From Epiperipatus broadwayi (taxonomy: Eukaryota > Onychophora > Udeonychophora > Euonychophora > Peripatidae), in the NCBI GenBank assembly GCA_028023455.1, contig JAQFVV010006238.1:1807478-1871477 (forward strand): DNA of 64,000 bases. The letters are read 5' to 3'. The stretch's first letter is position 1, and each line of letters starts with the position of its first letter. A program made the translations under genes and the position numbers. The notes beneath the pieces are model-generated. The model made no database searches. It saw only the letters and a list, made by a program, of their open reading frames with translations, and was not told where the DNA came from. Positions 36,795-49,197 of this stretch are shown here, piece by piece.

Positions 36795-37405
36795 CTTACA
36801 TTAGAGTCAAAATAAGAACATAAAGATTGATAATGATGAGGTAGAAGAAATTAACAATTACAAATATCTTGGTCAGATTATTACTGGATGGAAACATAAT
36901 GAATGAAATTAATCACAGAAGTAAACTTGATTGCAGTGCTTTTGGTAGAAATAACAATATTAAAAGGAAATAAACCTATGTGTTTGAAAAGAAAGATTTT
37001 TTAATAAAATGTTACCAGTTCTTACTTATGGATCTATGACTCGTTAACAGAAGATCAGTATAGAGACTTTAGATTACTCAATGGAGTATGGAGAGATGTA
37101 TGTTAGCAGTAACAAGATGAGATCTAAAATGAGATACATGTTGTCATCGTTGAAAAAATTAAAAGGCTGAAATGGATCTGGACATATTGCTAGCAGACAT
37201 GATAATAGATGAACAGTTAAAATCTTAAACTAGATTCCAAGAGATTGTAAAAACCTGGAAAGAGACCACATATGAGATGAATGGATAAAATAAGGAATTG
37301 GGCTGGGGTGATGTGGAGAAGAGACACTAGAAATCAGAGAAATGGATTGAACTTGGAGAGACTATCTTGCAGTGTATTGATAATGGTTGAAAATGATGAT
37401 GATGA
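36795..37405 (+). pseudogene. RTE-type LINE remnant with intact 3' tail
   Basis: This is the same family as 1-595. It starts at NKNIKIDNDEVEEINNYKYL, continues LGQIIT, PMCLKRKIF (about 36975-37000) and a KRLKW-W-GH-like stretch, and ends with the family tail TGATAATGGTTGAAAATGATGATGATGATCG at 37378-37408. The GAT-repeat tail defines the 3' terminus of the family and matches the reverse-complement tail at 6403-6475. It is 5' truncated, as LINE copies usually are, and broken by several stops. Confidence 0.75.
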
Positions 37406-37409
37406 TCGG

Positions 37410-39295
37410 TTCTATATAAGTATAGCAAAGGAAATTACATTGTATTTTGATACTTAAGAAGATGAGCCTCCACACCCACCCCTTTTTTTTATAGAAATTT
37501 AATTCCAGGAAATTTTTATCTCATTTCTGTAATGTGATCTTTCTTAATCATTAACGTTTTTCTTTCATTTGATGAATACTACTTTTTGCTAGAATCTTTA
37601 CATGTTTAATTATAGCCTCTGCTTACAAATAATTAAGTATTTTTAAATTAAGTTTTAATTATTCTTATGATACTCTGCTCTATCATTTCATTTTTAATCA
37701 TACATTATAATTTCAAATTTGTACTTTAAGTGAAGCATATTATATTAGATTTTACAGATATTGATGACTTATAATTTTAGAAAATGTGCTCTAACACACA
37801 CATATATATATAAGATCAGATGTTATTCAGTGGGGTCTTGCGATGTTGAAGTACTAAACCGGAAGTGGTCTTTCCATGATTTAGGCAGAGATAGAATATC
37901 AAACTAAATGCTAAAGATCCACGGATTACAACTCGGCTGTTTTTTCTTTTGGTTTTTGAATATCTTCTGATTTCTTGAGCAGCATAACATTTTATTACTT
38001 GTTTAATTTATATTAACAGGTAAGTTTTTGATTCAGAAAAATTTAACTTCTATGTTTACCATGTTACTATGATTTTAAATTGCTCTTGATATGTAATACA
38101 TTACATAAAGTACTATACCTTTTTTACAAAATAAAATTTAAACTTGTTTTTTTTTTTTTGATAAAGCAGTGGAAATACATGATTTTAAATAAACATTATT
38201 TGATGTGTATGAGTTTTGCACAACATGAAATTCTTTTATGGACTTATTCCCCAAAGTCAATTGGCATTATGCACAATAAAATATGAAAATGTGATTGCCT
38301 TACTAAATCATTGGCTTAAATTATATATATAAAAAAAGATACTGCTAGATGGATATATATCCATTCCAGGGACAATAGTCTGGAAATTTGCTTGATGCTA
38401 TGATATATAATTTTTTAACTATTTTTTGTTTGGGCAGTCAGAGCCAAACTACAATCTTATTTTATATATATATGTTTTATTCTTAAAATTAGATGTTAAT
38501 AATTTCTAATGTAAAGTTAACAAAGAAAATCAATGTTCTAATTACCTTTCCTTATAAAAGTGGTAGGTAATATATCATTGTTGTCACTGTATTAGGATAA
38601 TTTGAAAAATTCTAAAAACTATAATATAATTTCCATTTTTTAAAGCAGAATTTGATATATTTTTTTGAGTTCAATATTTTTCCTTTGCATTTTAAATCAC
38701 AAATTTCAATTAAAAAGATTTCATTCATTTTCTTAAATCATTCTTCTCTGTTCAAATTCAAAAGTGTCTTGTTATCTTTATGATTTCTATCAAATGAAGT
38801 CCAATTTATTGAATTTAGGTATAGAATAACAGTTTAATACTAAAATCAAAAGTTCAAAGCTTATTAAAAATGTCACCTGGGAGCTATAGTAGCACTTAAG
38901 GTTTAATGAAATAATTTGTTATTTAATATTGTAAATATGTTAGCAGTGCTTGATATTTGCAACTTAAATTTTTGAAATGTTTTATTGTTTGCATAGTTTA
39001 TAAATAATATGGGACAATTTATTTTTTCCTCTTTTTTCACATTATAAAAAAAAAAATTGATACAATCTAATAAAAAATTTTATATGAATTCACTTTCTTT
39101 TAATTAATGCATACCAACTCAGTATTTTATAAGATTTAAAAACAGTTAAATTATTTAAAATCATTAACTGATATTAATGCTGAGACTTTATATATATATA
39201 TATTAGAATAAACTATAATATATGTACGTACTATAGATAATATGTAATAAAATATATTCCATAAGAGTATATAGATAATTATCAACTATCACAAT
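37410..39295. other. AT-rich stretch; weak tRNA-like boxes near 37870-37945
   Basis: A minus-strand string GCCGAGTTGTAATCCGTGG near 37935 could be a SINE A box, but its B box is poor. Otherwise there is AT-rich DNA with T and TA runs and no credible gene. Confidence 0.35.
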
Positions 39296-39300
39296 AATAC

Positions 39301-39470
39301 ATTTTTGGTATAAAATAATAATTATTACTTTTGCTGAGCCAGGCTTTCAATACAGCCTATCTTTATCAAAGCATGGCTAATATTCACTATAGATGTGCTT
39401 TGGCAAAGATACAATCTATTGAAATCCTGGCTTACCAAAATAATAAATTATATTTTATACCAAAAATTTA
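39301..39470. mobile_element. palindromic fold-back, ~80-bp arms
   Basis: The left arm (39301-39380) and right arm (39391-39470) are inverted copies sharing TTTTTGGTATAAAAT, GAGCCAGG/AAGCCAGG and TTTCAATA. The centre is near 39386 with almost no loop. It ends 13 bases before the pogo/Tigger-like element starts, with no intervening feature. Confidence 0.78.
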
Positions 39471-39483
39471 TTGTAATAGTATA

Positions 39484-40568
39484 CACCTGGGTCTCGTTTC
39501 ACGCGATAGATAGGTTCCTCAGAAAACACGTGCAAATAAAATTGCGCAAAAATAGACGTAACTTACATTGAAAAAGGGGGGATGCGGTCTGTGATTTTTC
39601 AAAATTCATGTAAAAGCAAAGCACCAATGTAAAATTACTTTAAAATTCGCGCAAAAAAAAAATAAGGAAATAAAATACGACTAATATAAAATTTTAAATT
39701 TGAAAAAAATTGATACAAGACAAACTTTTTTTAACTATAATATTTAATTTTATTCAAAATAATATATTTTTATGCATAATTTACAGTACAGTAATTTACA
39801 TTTTTTTTATACATGTTTTAATTATTATCACTATTTGCCAAAAAACATGTTCATTTGCAAACTGGTAAAAAAATCAGATTTTTCACAAGGGGAAATACAA
39901 CTAGCGCCAACTTCACACTCATGTTGTGTCAGTGGTTTTCTGTGACAACGTAATTAGTAATTAATTTTTGAGACAATGATTTTATTAATTGTTTATGAAA
40001 CTAACAACTAAAAATTAAATTCTTATTTTTGTCTTTAATTTTTTAATTTTCAATTCCATTTAAAATCAAATTTCACATCACATTAATTTCAAGTCGCCGT
40101 AAGTAATTTTTAAATTGTTAATTACAATTAAAAATCAGATTTTAATTTTTAATTGTCAAATTTAATTGTGCCCACTGCTATTACTCACCTTTTAAAAATA
40201 AACTTGTGGACACTAAATGTTTAATAATTGATTACGTTCTTAAAATGCAAAATTAACACACACAATGTTTGAACAAATTTACATTATAATCTTGTAAAAT
40301 TTAATGTGTGTATACATAAAATGTGGAAATCGTGATTTTAATTTCATTATTGCATAAAATTTTACTATTATAAAGCACTGAAAATATTGAAATTACTAAG
40401 ATGAAAGTCAAATTCCAATAATGTGCTATTATTTTCAATATAACATAAGTGCGTGAAATTTATTATTTAAAGTAATAGCGCATTATCGGAGTTCGACTTC
40501 CGGTGAAACATGAATTGCGTAACTTCAATATCGTGTTAAATAAGTCCGCGTAAAAAGAGACCCTGGTG
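39484..40568. mobile_element. non-autonomous pogo/Tigger-like DNA transposon
   Basis: The left end CACCTGGGTCTCGTTTCACG matches the inverted right end CACCAGGGTCTCTTTTTACG, and both ends are flanked by TA. The subterminal text (GGTTCCTCAGAAAACACGTG; repeated GCGCAAAA and GCGTAA strings) resembles Tigger/pogo-type ends, which duplicate TA. The 1,085-base interior is AT-rich, has no transposase frame and contains CpG-bearing strings that stand out from the background. The superfamily is inferred from terminal style and TA duplication; other TA-duplicating families remain possible. Confidence 0.7.
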
Positions 40569-40570
40569 TA

Positions 40571-41250
40571 TATATATATAATATGTGTGTGTATGTATGG
40601 TGTAAGAGAGAGAAAATTATAGTAAATACTTGTGGAGTGAACTGATGAATATTAATGTCTAAAATTAAATGTTGAAGACAATTATTTTAAACAAAAGTTT
40701 GCAATAAATAAAAGAAAAATGGAAAACTAATAAAGGTTGTATGTATACATTTGGACACATGATTAGTAATACTATATATTGTCCAATTTTATAAATCCAT
40801 AAATTTGTTATATCACAGTTTGTAATCAGTGCATGTACATTGGTATTTCCTCAAAGTCACTTTGAATCAACTAGAAAAATGGTTGATAACCAAATAATAA
40901 TATTCAAATCATCATTGATGATAGTTACTATTCTTTGTCACTATATTACTTTAACTTATTTTAATTCCCTAATTTTAGAGGCAGAGCCCATGCCTTTTCA
41001 TCTTCAATATGCTTATCACTTTATGAATAATATACTACCACCCCTCATTTCTGTTAAAGTTTTAACATAATCTGAAATACCATCAATTATGCAATTGTTA
41101 GATTAAATAAATCTTAGTTTAAATGCTAATGTTATTTTATAAAAATACCTAAAATTAATAATCACTCATAAGGGATTGTTTTAGTTTTGGATACAGCAGT
41201 GTTTTTTTTCTTTGGTGTCTGATGTTGAATAGATATTATGCAGTAATTAA
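40571..41250. other. AT-rich stretch without recognisable genes
   Basis: Starts with TA/TG simple repeats (40569-40605). The 76-residue open frame at 40840-41070 has no domain I recognise. Confidence 0.35.
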
Positions 41251-41254
41251 TGAG

Positions 41255-41330
41255 CTCTGTATATGTTAGTTCAGTAGTAGCATCCAAGACATGAGAGCTG
41301 AAGGTTCCTGCATTGAAGCTTATTTTCTCA
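41255..41330 (+). repeat. tRNA-like SINE head
   Basis: A box TTAGTTCAGTAGTAGCATC (close to TAGCTCAGTGGTAGAGC) and a weaker B box GAAGGTTCCTGCATTGAAG are at tRNA spacing. No complete cloverleaf is evident. Confidence 0.5.
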
Positions 41331-41425
41331 CTTCTTATCATAAATGATTTGATTATTATTATTATTATTTAGTGACTTTTGTATATATATGTTTAGCTAC
41401 TGGAAAATAGCATTTTCTGATTAAT

Positions 41426-42200
41426 ATGAGGGAGTACCCAAAAGTAACTAGAATTTTATAATAAAAAATGGTTTATTTATTTTTAAGTGTTATAAATTTA
41501 ATCTTTTTCAAATTACTATCTATTTGTTGCAATATACTAACCTAAATATGTTTTTATTTTTCAAAGTAGTCCAGAAATACTTGCAAAGTGATGGCATGTT
41601 AATGTCTCCTTCATTTTTCTCTACTAAAAATTACACAAAGTAAGATTGAGTGAATATGGCTGATAGATAAACTGGATCATGCTGAATTTTTTTCACACTC
41701 AAGACTGTAAGAGATGACACTTCATTGGCATGAAGCTTACACTTTTTTCTTTGCCACAAAACAGAACGTTTATATTTTATTGCATCACGTAAATGTTTCA
41801 GAACTTGCAAATAAAATGCCTGTCCATTATGAACCAAATCTGAGAGAGAAATAGTGTTTGCATCGAAAAAAAGTCAGCATTGTTTGACTTTCTATTTTAC
41901 TTGCAACACTTTTTAGGGATGTGGTGAATTTAACATTTTATTTAAACCACTCATAAACTTGTGTTCTTTCAAGATCAGCTTGCTTGTAGTCTGCTTCAAG
42001 CATTACAACTGTATTCATTGCCATTTTCTGTTAACAAAAACAGAATTTCACATTGTTTGAACTTTTCAATCATTATAAAAATCGACAAATATGCAAACCC
42101 ACTTTACAAAAAAATGTGCTACGTGGCACTATGATCTCACATGCTTATGTCATTTGGTAGACTGATGCAGAAATGTTACTTTAAGAATTGTGTAACAGCA
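41426..42200 (-). pseudogene. internally deleted mariner transposase
   Basis: On the minus strand the reading starts near 42023 with MAMNTVVMLEADYKQADLERTQVYEWFK, the usual N-terminus of a mariner-type transposase. It then jumps after about 30 codons to a C-terminal part, NGQAFYLQVLKHLRDAIKYK then KLHANEVSSLTVLSV (41631-41837), where the family has the HHDNAxxHTA catalytic region; the Asp-bearing string has decayed (HANE). Most of the catalytic core is missing. The left end GAGGGAGTACCCAAAAGTAAC is a typical mariner inverted repeat next to TA. The matching right end near 42180-42200 is diverged (TTAAAGTAAC on the minus strand). Confidence 0.82.
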
Positions 42201-42204
42201 GAAG

Positions 42205-43305
42205 CAGATACTACAACAGGCATGCAAACCAGGGAATGATTCTGAAAAATTTTGTCCTCCCCTCCACAACTAAAATAACATTAAATTATCTATTGCATCT
42301 ATTTATAGTAATAATATAATTGCAATAATTTAAATGGTTTGCTGTCCCTTATTGTTGGTGAGTTTAGACAGGCATAGTTATTATCAGTAACAATCAGCTA
42401 TTTAGCAGGATGTTGCAAAATAATTCTGATAAACCTAACACTTCTAATCACATTTATTAACCTACTGTCAGAGCAGTTTCTTACCAATTAATTACTGTTC
42501 TGAACTTGACACAGTAAAACATCTTTTTTCTCTCTCTAATGGATCTCTGTTATTTTTTAGCCAGCTCCTCTACCTTAACGAACAATTGTATTTGATTGGC
42601 CTTTTTGTTCCATTGACTGTTATATTATTATTTTATTGGTCAACCACAGCTATTCTGAAAACGATCTACATAATTTAGACTTTGAATAAAGCCATCATCG
42701 ATGGTAAGCTGAAGATGAGTCCACAACACCGAACAATTAAAATAAAATAACTCATATTAGGATATTTACACATCGAAATAGTTATTTTTTTAAAAGTAGA
42801 AATAACAGCATTTATTTATTTGGTCATATCTTTTTTATTATTAATATAACGCTCTAAGCTTTTTAATGAAGATAGAAAACTTATCTTTTCTAAAACTTAT
42901 CCAAGTATTTTTTTAAATCAATACAAAAAAAAAAATCACTTTCTTTTTTGTAAAAGAAGTAAACTATCGCCTGTCTATATGCTATATTTCTGAGTTTTAA
43001 TAGCAGTAATAATATAAAAAAATATTTTAAAAAGGAACTTGCAGTTTTACATATTTACATTTGGCTGGAGGCTAATGAAAAGAAGTAAGTATATAATATT
43101 CATCTCAAATATTTTATTTTCCTTTATAAGAAAACTACATACTTTTTTTTTCACCTTTTAAAACTACCGATGAACGTTACTTGAGTTAGCTATAAATTCA
43201 AGTAGAAGGGAAAAGAAAAAGGAAATATATTTTGCTACATATATCAATTAAAATTCTGATTCTGTGGGATTAAAAATAATAAATTATTTATTGAATGTTT
43301 ACGTT
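42205..43305. other. AT-rich stretch without recognisable genes
   Basis: No credible coding frame or repeat boundary. Confidence 0.35.
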
Positions 43306-43309
43306 CAAC

Positions 43310-43470
43310 TATTATCGATTCATTGCAGAACGAAGTTTAATGCAGTTTCATCGAACTTTATCCTCTCTTCTGCACTTCACTCCAGCACACTTCCTTATAG
43401 ATTTTTTACAATCTCTTGGAATCTGGTTTAAGATTTCTGTCATCTATCTACTTTCATAGTGAGTTATCAA
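43310..43470 (-). pseudogene. short RTE-type LINE 3' fragment
   Basis: The minus strand contains AACCAGATTCCAAGAGATTG followed by GAAGTGTGCTGGAGTGAAGTG. It is the reverse-oriented counterpart of the VLDWIPRDCKR...AGVxWRR block found in the RTE remnants at 1-595 and 36795-37405. It is only about 160 bases and inactive. Confidence 0.6.
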
Positions 43471-43474
43471 AGAA

Positions 43475-46035
43475 AGAAATTAAACTAAACATAAGTAGGA
43501 CTATGTTTATAGATTATTGAAAAGACTGAAGGAACAAGGAGCATTTATTTTTAATAGTAAAAGACCCTTTCTCCTATATATATCTTTGCTCTTTTGATTA
43601 CATTTCCTCACGTAGATATTTGAATCTGCAATTAATGCTCCAATGATCTTTAATTAGTTTTATATATATATATAACTGTATATTTCTCGGTAAACCAAAA
43701 GAAAAGAGGGGAGGGGATTTTCACTTCTATTATGTCTAGATATTGTATTCTTTAATATGTTATTTTGTATTAAATTGTAATTATAGGTTTTATTTACTTT
43801 ATATAATATAAATAATTTATTTATCGAATCAACATTTGGTATTCACTTTATCAGCTAATTGCATTTTATAGTAAATATAAATTTTATTTTGTTTTTTCTT
43901 CTGTATGCCATTCATCTTGAGAGTTTAGAACCTGAGATATCTGTAGAGAACTGTAAGATGATAATGAAAATAATCCATATACAATTATAGAAAATCTCAA
44001 AAAGCTGAAGGTTGCCCAAACTTGCATTATAATATTGGCACTAACTCTAATCGGGTGTATGTCAATTAAGTAATTAATGTAATCTTATTTATGTATATAT
44101 ATACAATATTCTAGAAGCCCATGGCTGCTATTCAACACTTATAATAGATATAACATCGATTTTATCAACCTGACTGTTTTCTTAAAAGAAAATCAGTGGA
44201 ACAAATCTACTATCAATATATATATATATAAGATAGATGGAAAGAAAGAAAATAAATAAGTTAGTTAATCAATAAATAAAAAAAAAGAAGAAATTAAATA
44301 AAAATCTTTTTGATTTCAAAGTATGAATAATGATAATATACTGACTTAAATGAACTTACTAAAATTTTAATGAAATTGGATGCTCATTTGATAAAGTCAT
44401 TTTTTTTTTATATGGCACTAGATATGGATAAAAGACTTTTACTTGATATGACACAGCAAACAACAATTGACAGAAATCCAAAGAAGTGATTAGCATAACA
44501 TAACACCATATGAAAAAAAAATCCGTTTCAATCAGTGCTTTTTGACAGAGCGAATCTACAACATCACACATGATAAAGATAAATTTCAAATAAAATTTAT
44601 AATCACAGCCATGTTTATTACAATATCATTGAAGCTTATGCACATGTCATTAAAACTCATCAATTTCAAAATTATATTTATGTAAATGACAAAAAAAATT
44701 ATTTCAAAAACTCAGCTTTTCTCTCCACCCCCATCTTACGATCTTGTTATTAATAAAGACTTCAAGATTTAATATGCTGACGACAGACAAAAAAAAAAAA
44801 AATGTCAAAAGTTATCATCTTGTTATGGAGTATTAAAATCAAATGAAAAAAACAAACTTTCATAGTATTTATTTGTTTATAACTCTACTTTAAATGATCT
44901 CCAAGTCAAGATTATGTTCCACTAGTCTACTTTTTAAATTATAATTAGTTACACTTTTACAAAAAAAGCGAAATACATATTTCATTAAAAATTTGTACGT
45001 ATTTGCATTTTAAAAAATCTCATCCTATAAGTATAGGTCCATTAGTGGATATTTTTTTACTGGGTCAAAACATTCTTTTTCAGTTCTCATATTATAAGAG
45101 AGAGCTTCGAAGTCTTCTCCCTATGCTTCATACAGAGGTTTTTACTCCTAGCATTTGCTAACATTTCTAAATAATGGGACTCTTTTATTCTCTCTATGTA
45201 CTTTCTTATGCTCGTCATTTCGTTATTTTACCTGTGTTTGTTTTTTTGCTCTTTCCGATAACTATCTTAATATCCTCCAATCTTTGCTAGTCTTCTTTTT
45301 TGATTATCCACTTGAGCCCGCCAGCATTATCACTGCTTTATATAATTTGATTCAAATTAACAGTTATTTTGTGCTACACATTTGACAAGATATTTCCATT
45401 CTAATTTCCTCTTATTCTTATATCTTTTATGCAATATTCAATATTATTAATATATATTAGTCATATATTATTCAACAATAGCAAAAATATTTTTCTAAAA
45501 AATGAGCAATTTATATCATATTGTCAGTCATAGGTCTCTGCAAACTTTTCCAAAATATTTATTACAAGCTTTTCTTCTGTGCAGTGATCTTGGCAATGCA
45601 AATTAGAACTTTTTGTGTTTTTATTTCTTGATATGTAATCAAAAATTGTACCACCCAACAGATTATTCCACTCTTCTTCCCCAGCATTCAGATTTTCTTT
45701 ATTTTTGTTTTTTTAAATAAAAACGATGCTTCAATTAGCAACTTAACATATGTGCTTTTTTTTCGCCTCTCTATTTTATTCTTTTTTTTTTGTTAACTCC
45801 TCTCCATGAATATATATATATAATAGTCGAAAGATCCCATAAAGTAACCGTAGTCATGATGAATAAAGTGTAACTTTTATGATAAAATGATCTTTCCTGC
45901 ACATGCAAAAGCAATCTGTATGACATTTTATTCAATGTTCAAAAAAATGTATTTAAATTTTCAGTTAATTAAGTATTATTTAAATTTTTGATTGGCTTTT
46001 ACATTAAGTGATAAATCAAATACAAAGGAATAAAA
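43475..46035. other. AT-rich stretch without recognisable genes
   Basis: TA tracts occur near 43662-43674, 44215-44232 and 45808-45822. Open frames at 44359-44589 and 45155-45385 have no recognisable domains and amino-acid use typical of AT-rich noise. Confidence 0.4.
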
Positions 46036-46039
46036 TAAA

Positions 46040-46150
46040 AATAATCGAAATGATTTTATTCTCAGGAGTTCAACAGAAGGTTGAGTGCAGGGAGTGCCAA
46101 AAAATGCAATTGATTTAAAGATCTTAACCTCCAAACTCATACACTACCGC
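46040..46150 (-). repeat. SINE body, diverged copy
   Basis: The plus strand shows TTTTATTCTCAGGAGTTCAAC and GTTGAGTGCAGGGAGTG, a diverged form of the SINE body at 20745-20860. The tRNA-like head has largely decayed (CTCATACACTACCGC). Confidence 0.5.
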
Positions 46151-46710
46151 TAAATAAAAATTATTGGAACTTGGATGTAATTCTGACATGGTGCACACAA
46201 GAAAAACTACATAGTGGTAAATCATATGACATTAAACCACAAAAAGTTACAGAGTTGAGTCTGAGATCATAAAAAATATATATATTAAAGAAGAAAAAAA
46301 TTCTGATATCAATATTAAATGAACAAAAAATTAGAATTATATCTTAATTATTATTATCATATTTTGTGATATTTATAAAAATAAACTTACAATATTATTT
46401 CAAAATAAGTTATCAGTCACTCATAAATAAATATAGCCTTTTGAAGTCCAGAATTTAAAAAAGAAATTACACTGAAAGACAAAGAATAAGTAAGAAAATA
46501 AAGAAGGAAAGAAAATTAACAAATTGAAATTAGAAATGTGGTAATTAAGTAATTAAAAAATAAAAATATTGTGTAAATATTGTATATCAGTGTCACAGTT
46601 AGAGTGGAGAAATCATCGACAGCCTAAAAGGCTCACAGCAACAGTTTCTCTATTAACCCATGGGACTAATGAATTAAATCAATAAAACAATAAATAATAT
46701 TTTTCATTCT
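46150..46710. other. AT-rich stretch without recognisable genes
   Basis: Nothing assignable beyond poly-A-rich DNA. Confidence 0.35.
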
Positions 46711-46714
46711 TACA

Positions 46715-46790
46715 TGTTTAGTGCTGTAGTAGAGCTGTGCAGTCTGGAACTCAAGGTCTATGGAAATATCAAGCAGACTAATAAATGATT
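46715..46790 (+). repeat. tRNA-like SINE head
   Basis: GTGCTGTAGTAGAGCTGTGC and GGTCTATGGAAATATC match, in the other orientation, the head of the SINE at 20745-20860 (GTGATAGAGTCTG and GGTCTACGGATGC). Confidence 0.5.
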
Positions 46791-47371
46791 ATGTTATATA
46801 GTATGACGTGTTATTTGTTGTTTATGATAGGTTGTATAATCATCACAAAACTCTTCAGAACATTAATTTTTTGCATCTTTCAATCTTTATTTTTATTAAA
46901 GTTGGAACAGACATAACATGTTCGTAAGTGACAGCTGCTGATCTTTGACATATGCCAGTCAGAGTATTAAAACTCAAAATTTTTTTATTTTGTACTTATC
47001 TTAGAGCAGGAATAGAAAGATTACTATTAGCTGTGATTGGTATTAGAATTACTTCCTTTTTCACCCATCCACTTGCTATAAATAGGATTATTATAACTTT
47101 TAATAATTATTATGAAGTATTTAAATGTTAAATATACAGTGTTAAATAAAATCCTTAAATATATTCAATTACTATTAGAGTTCAACCTTCCTGTAATATT
47201 TTTAGTTTGTCACTTAATTGTAATGTTGTTCTTTATTTCTTTTCTGTATGCAGTTTAAAAAAGTATTCCTTACTTCCATTATATTTTCAGCAATGGTCAT
47301 ACTAATTATAATATAGACAATAATAATAAACATTCTCTTACACAATACAAAGCAATATTATTTTTAAATTC

Positions 47372-47417
47372 TCCAATTCAGCTGCATTTTGACTGTTCAA
47401 CAGTCTTTGTCAGAGAA
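47372..47417 (-). ncRNA. hammerhead-like relic of Penelope type
   Basis: The minus strand reads CTGACAA, a perfect hairpin GACTGT-TGA-ACAGTC, then AAAA and TGCAGC. Position and spacing match CUGANGA, stem II and GAAA, with two core G-to-A changes. No Penelope coding sequence is nearby, so this is probably an isolated 3' end. Confidence 0.5.
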
Positions 47418-47639
47418 TAAAAGGCATAGTTAAAACTGAGAACTGTATTGAGAATTTAATAAAGATATTGCATTGTAAAGCATATGTAGTGCCTTAGTGT
47501 TATAATATTAATCATGCAACATTATTTGAGAAATCTATTAGTCAGTTGTTCAGGAGGTCATGTGACATTTAAGCATCACAACTGACGTATAAAGTTTCAA
47601 ACCCAAGTCTGTTAGCTTTGGACATTTAAGTCTTGTTTA

Positions 47640-47765
47640 TTATTGGATTAGCTTTATTGGCCAAGAGTTCATAAAAAATTCAAATGCTAGAAATATCAAT
47701 ACTTAAATCGATCCTAGGATCCCACACCTTAGAGTCTGATAACCTACCACTGTGCCAAATTATTC
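47640..47765 (-). repeat. tRNA-derived SINE
   Basis: The minus strand has A box GGCACAGTGGTAGGTTATC, then a B-box-like GGATCCTAGGATCGA, then the family body (plus-strand form CAAGAGTTCATAAAAAATTC). It belongs to the same family as 20745-20860, with a better preserved head. Confidence 0.65.
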
Positions 47766-48204
47766 ACTCATTGAAAAAACAGCAAATGTAAAATAATACC
47801 AATTCAATCTTTAAAAGCATTCCTAAAAATGTTGGGATCAATAAATTTTTGAGTCATTACACAGTTTTAAATATCAATTTAGCTGTTTTATTTCAATTTG
47901 CACATTTGTTGTCAGTAGTTTTTCACTGAGTCAACAATGACTTCATAAACAAGAAATCTTTTTTTAGTGTTTTCTCTATGCAGTGTCATAATCCTCTATA
48001 TTTTTTACTTCTGGATCATGCTACTATCATCCCTCTTTAAGCATAGGAAAATGACAGAATTATTGCATTAACATTTGCAGTTTGTTGCAAAGCATAGAAA
48101 TATATAACAGATCTACTATTTTTATTATTTTATTTTTATATAATAAATCTGTTGTTTTTATTTCAGTTCTGCCATCTAACGTAAGTTTGAATAGTGTACA
48201 AAAA

Positions 48205-48305
48205 TAATCAAATGACTTTATCGTTTGGGAGTTCATAAGGAGTTTGAGTGCCAGAAATGTCAGAGCTGAAATTAATCTGAGAACTCTCAATCCGGGCAGA
48301 GCAGT
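48205..48305 (-). repeat. tRNA-derived SINE body
   Basis: The plus strand shows GGGAGTTCATAAGGAGTTTG and AGTGCCAGAAATGTCAGAGC. It belongs to the same family as 20745-20860; the head is truncated near 48305. Confidence 0.65.
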
Positions 48306-48309
48306 CTGA

Positions 48310-49195
48310 ATAATCAATAAATGCCAGACAATAGTGTTAATAAATCCCTATTTATTGCTGACCGATCCACATACCCAGTCACCATTTCTAGTCTTTTCAC
48401 CAAACATCAAAATAGAAAACGGAACTATTACTTCATCATTTGAGTTTTATTTGACAAATCTATTTTTCTTCTTCAGAACTGCCACCTATTGTTTGCTTGA
48501 GTAATCAATAAATGAATATCAGATTATAGTTTTTAATAAATACCAACCTATTGATGTGTTATTTACATCTCACATAAGTTTCTAGATTATATCTTTTGGC
48601 TGTGAGTAGTTTTGGATTTGCATCTAATGCACTTTAATTTTTGGGAAGGGGGGATTTAATGCATCTATCCTTCAAATGACTAAATTTAAATTCCGATACA
48701 ACTTAATGTTTTTTGATCTAAGAAAACTTGGTCACATCGCATAGCCATATAAATTTTATACTAGTTCAGTACATATATAATAAACTTAGTGCAAACATAT
48801 TAGATATGTTTTAGAAGTATAAAATAAAGAACTATTCCCAGTTTTATCCTAATGCATTTTGAATGATGAGCAATATAATCATGGCTATTCTTACTACACT
48901 TCCTAGACTTCTTTATAATAGCTGTTAATACTATTTGAAAAACACCTTAATTTATATATTCCAATAATTTGATAGTTGGACTCTATTCTAATTTTTGTTA
49001 ACAATGTTATTATGGTTTGTAATATCAAAAGATTGTATACTATCCAATTATCTAATTATTGCAATATGTAAATTAAGGGTTTTTTTTTTTTAATATTATT
49101 AAGAGTTGTTATAAAGCAGTCTTAGAAGTATAATACAAATAGCTGTGAATAGAATGCGTGGCACCAAAAATGATTAAGTTAAAACTAGGAGTGAT
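48310..49195. other. AT-rich stretch without recognisable genes
   Basis: No credible coding frame. An internal echo of the region after the SINE (AATAAATGCCAGA at 48317, AATAAATGAATATCAGA at 48510) hints at an old duplication. Confidence 0.35.
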
Positions 49196-49197
49196 AA

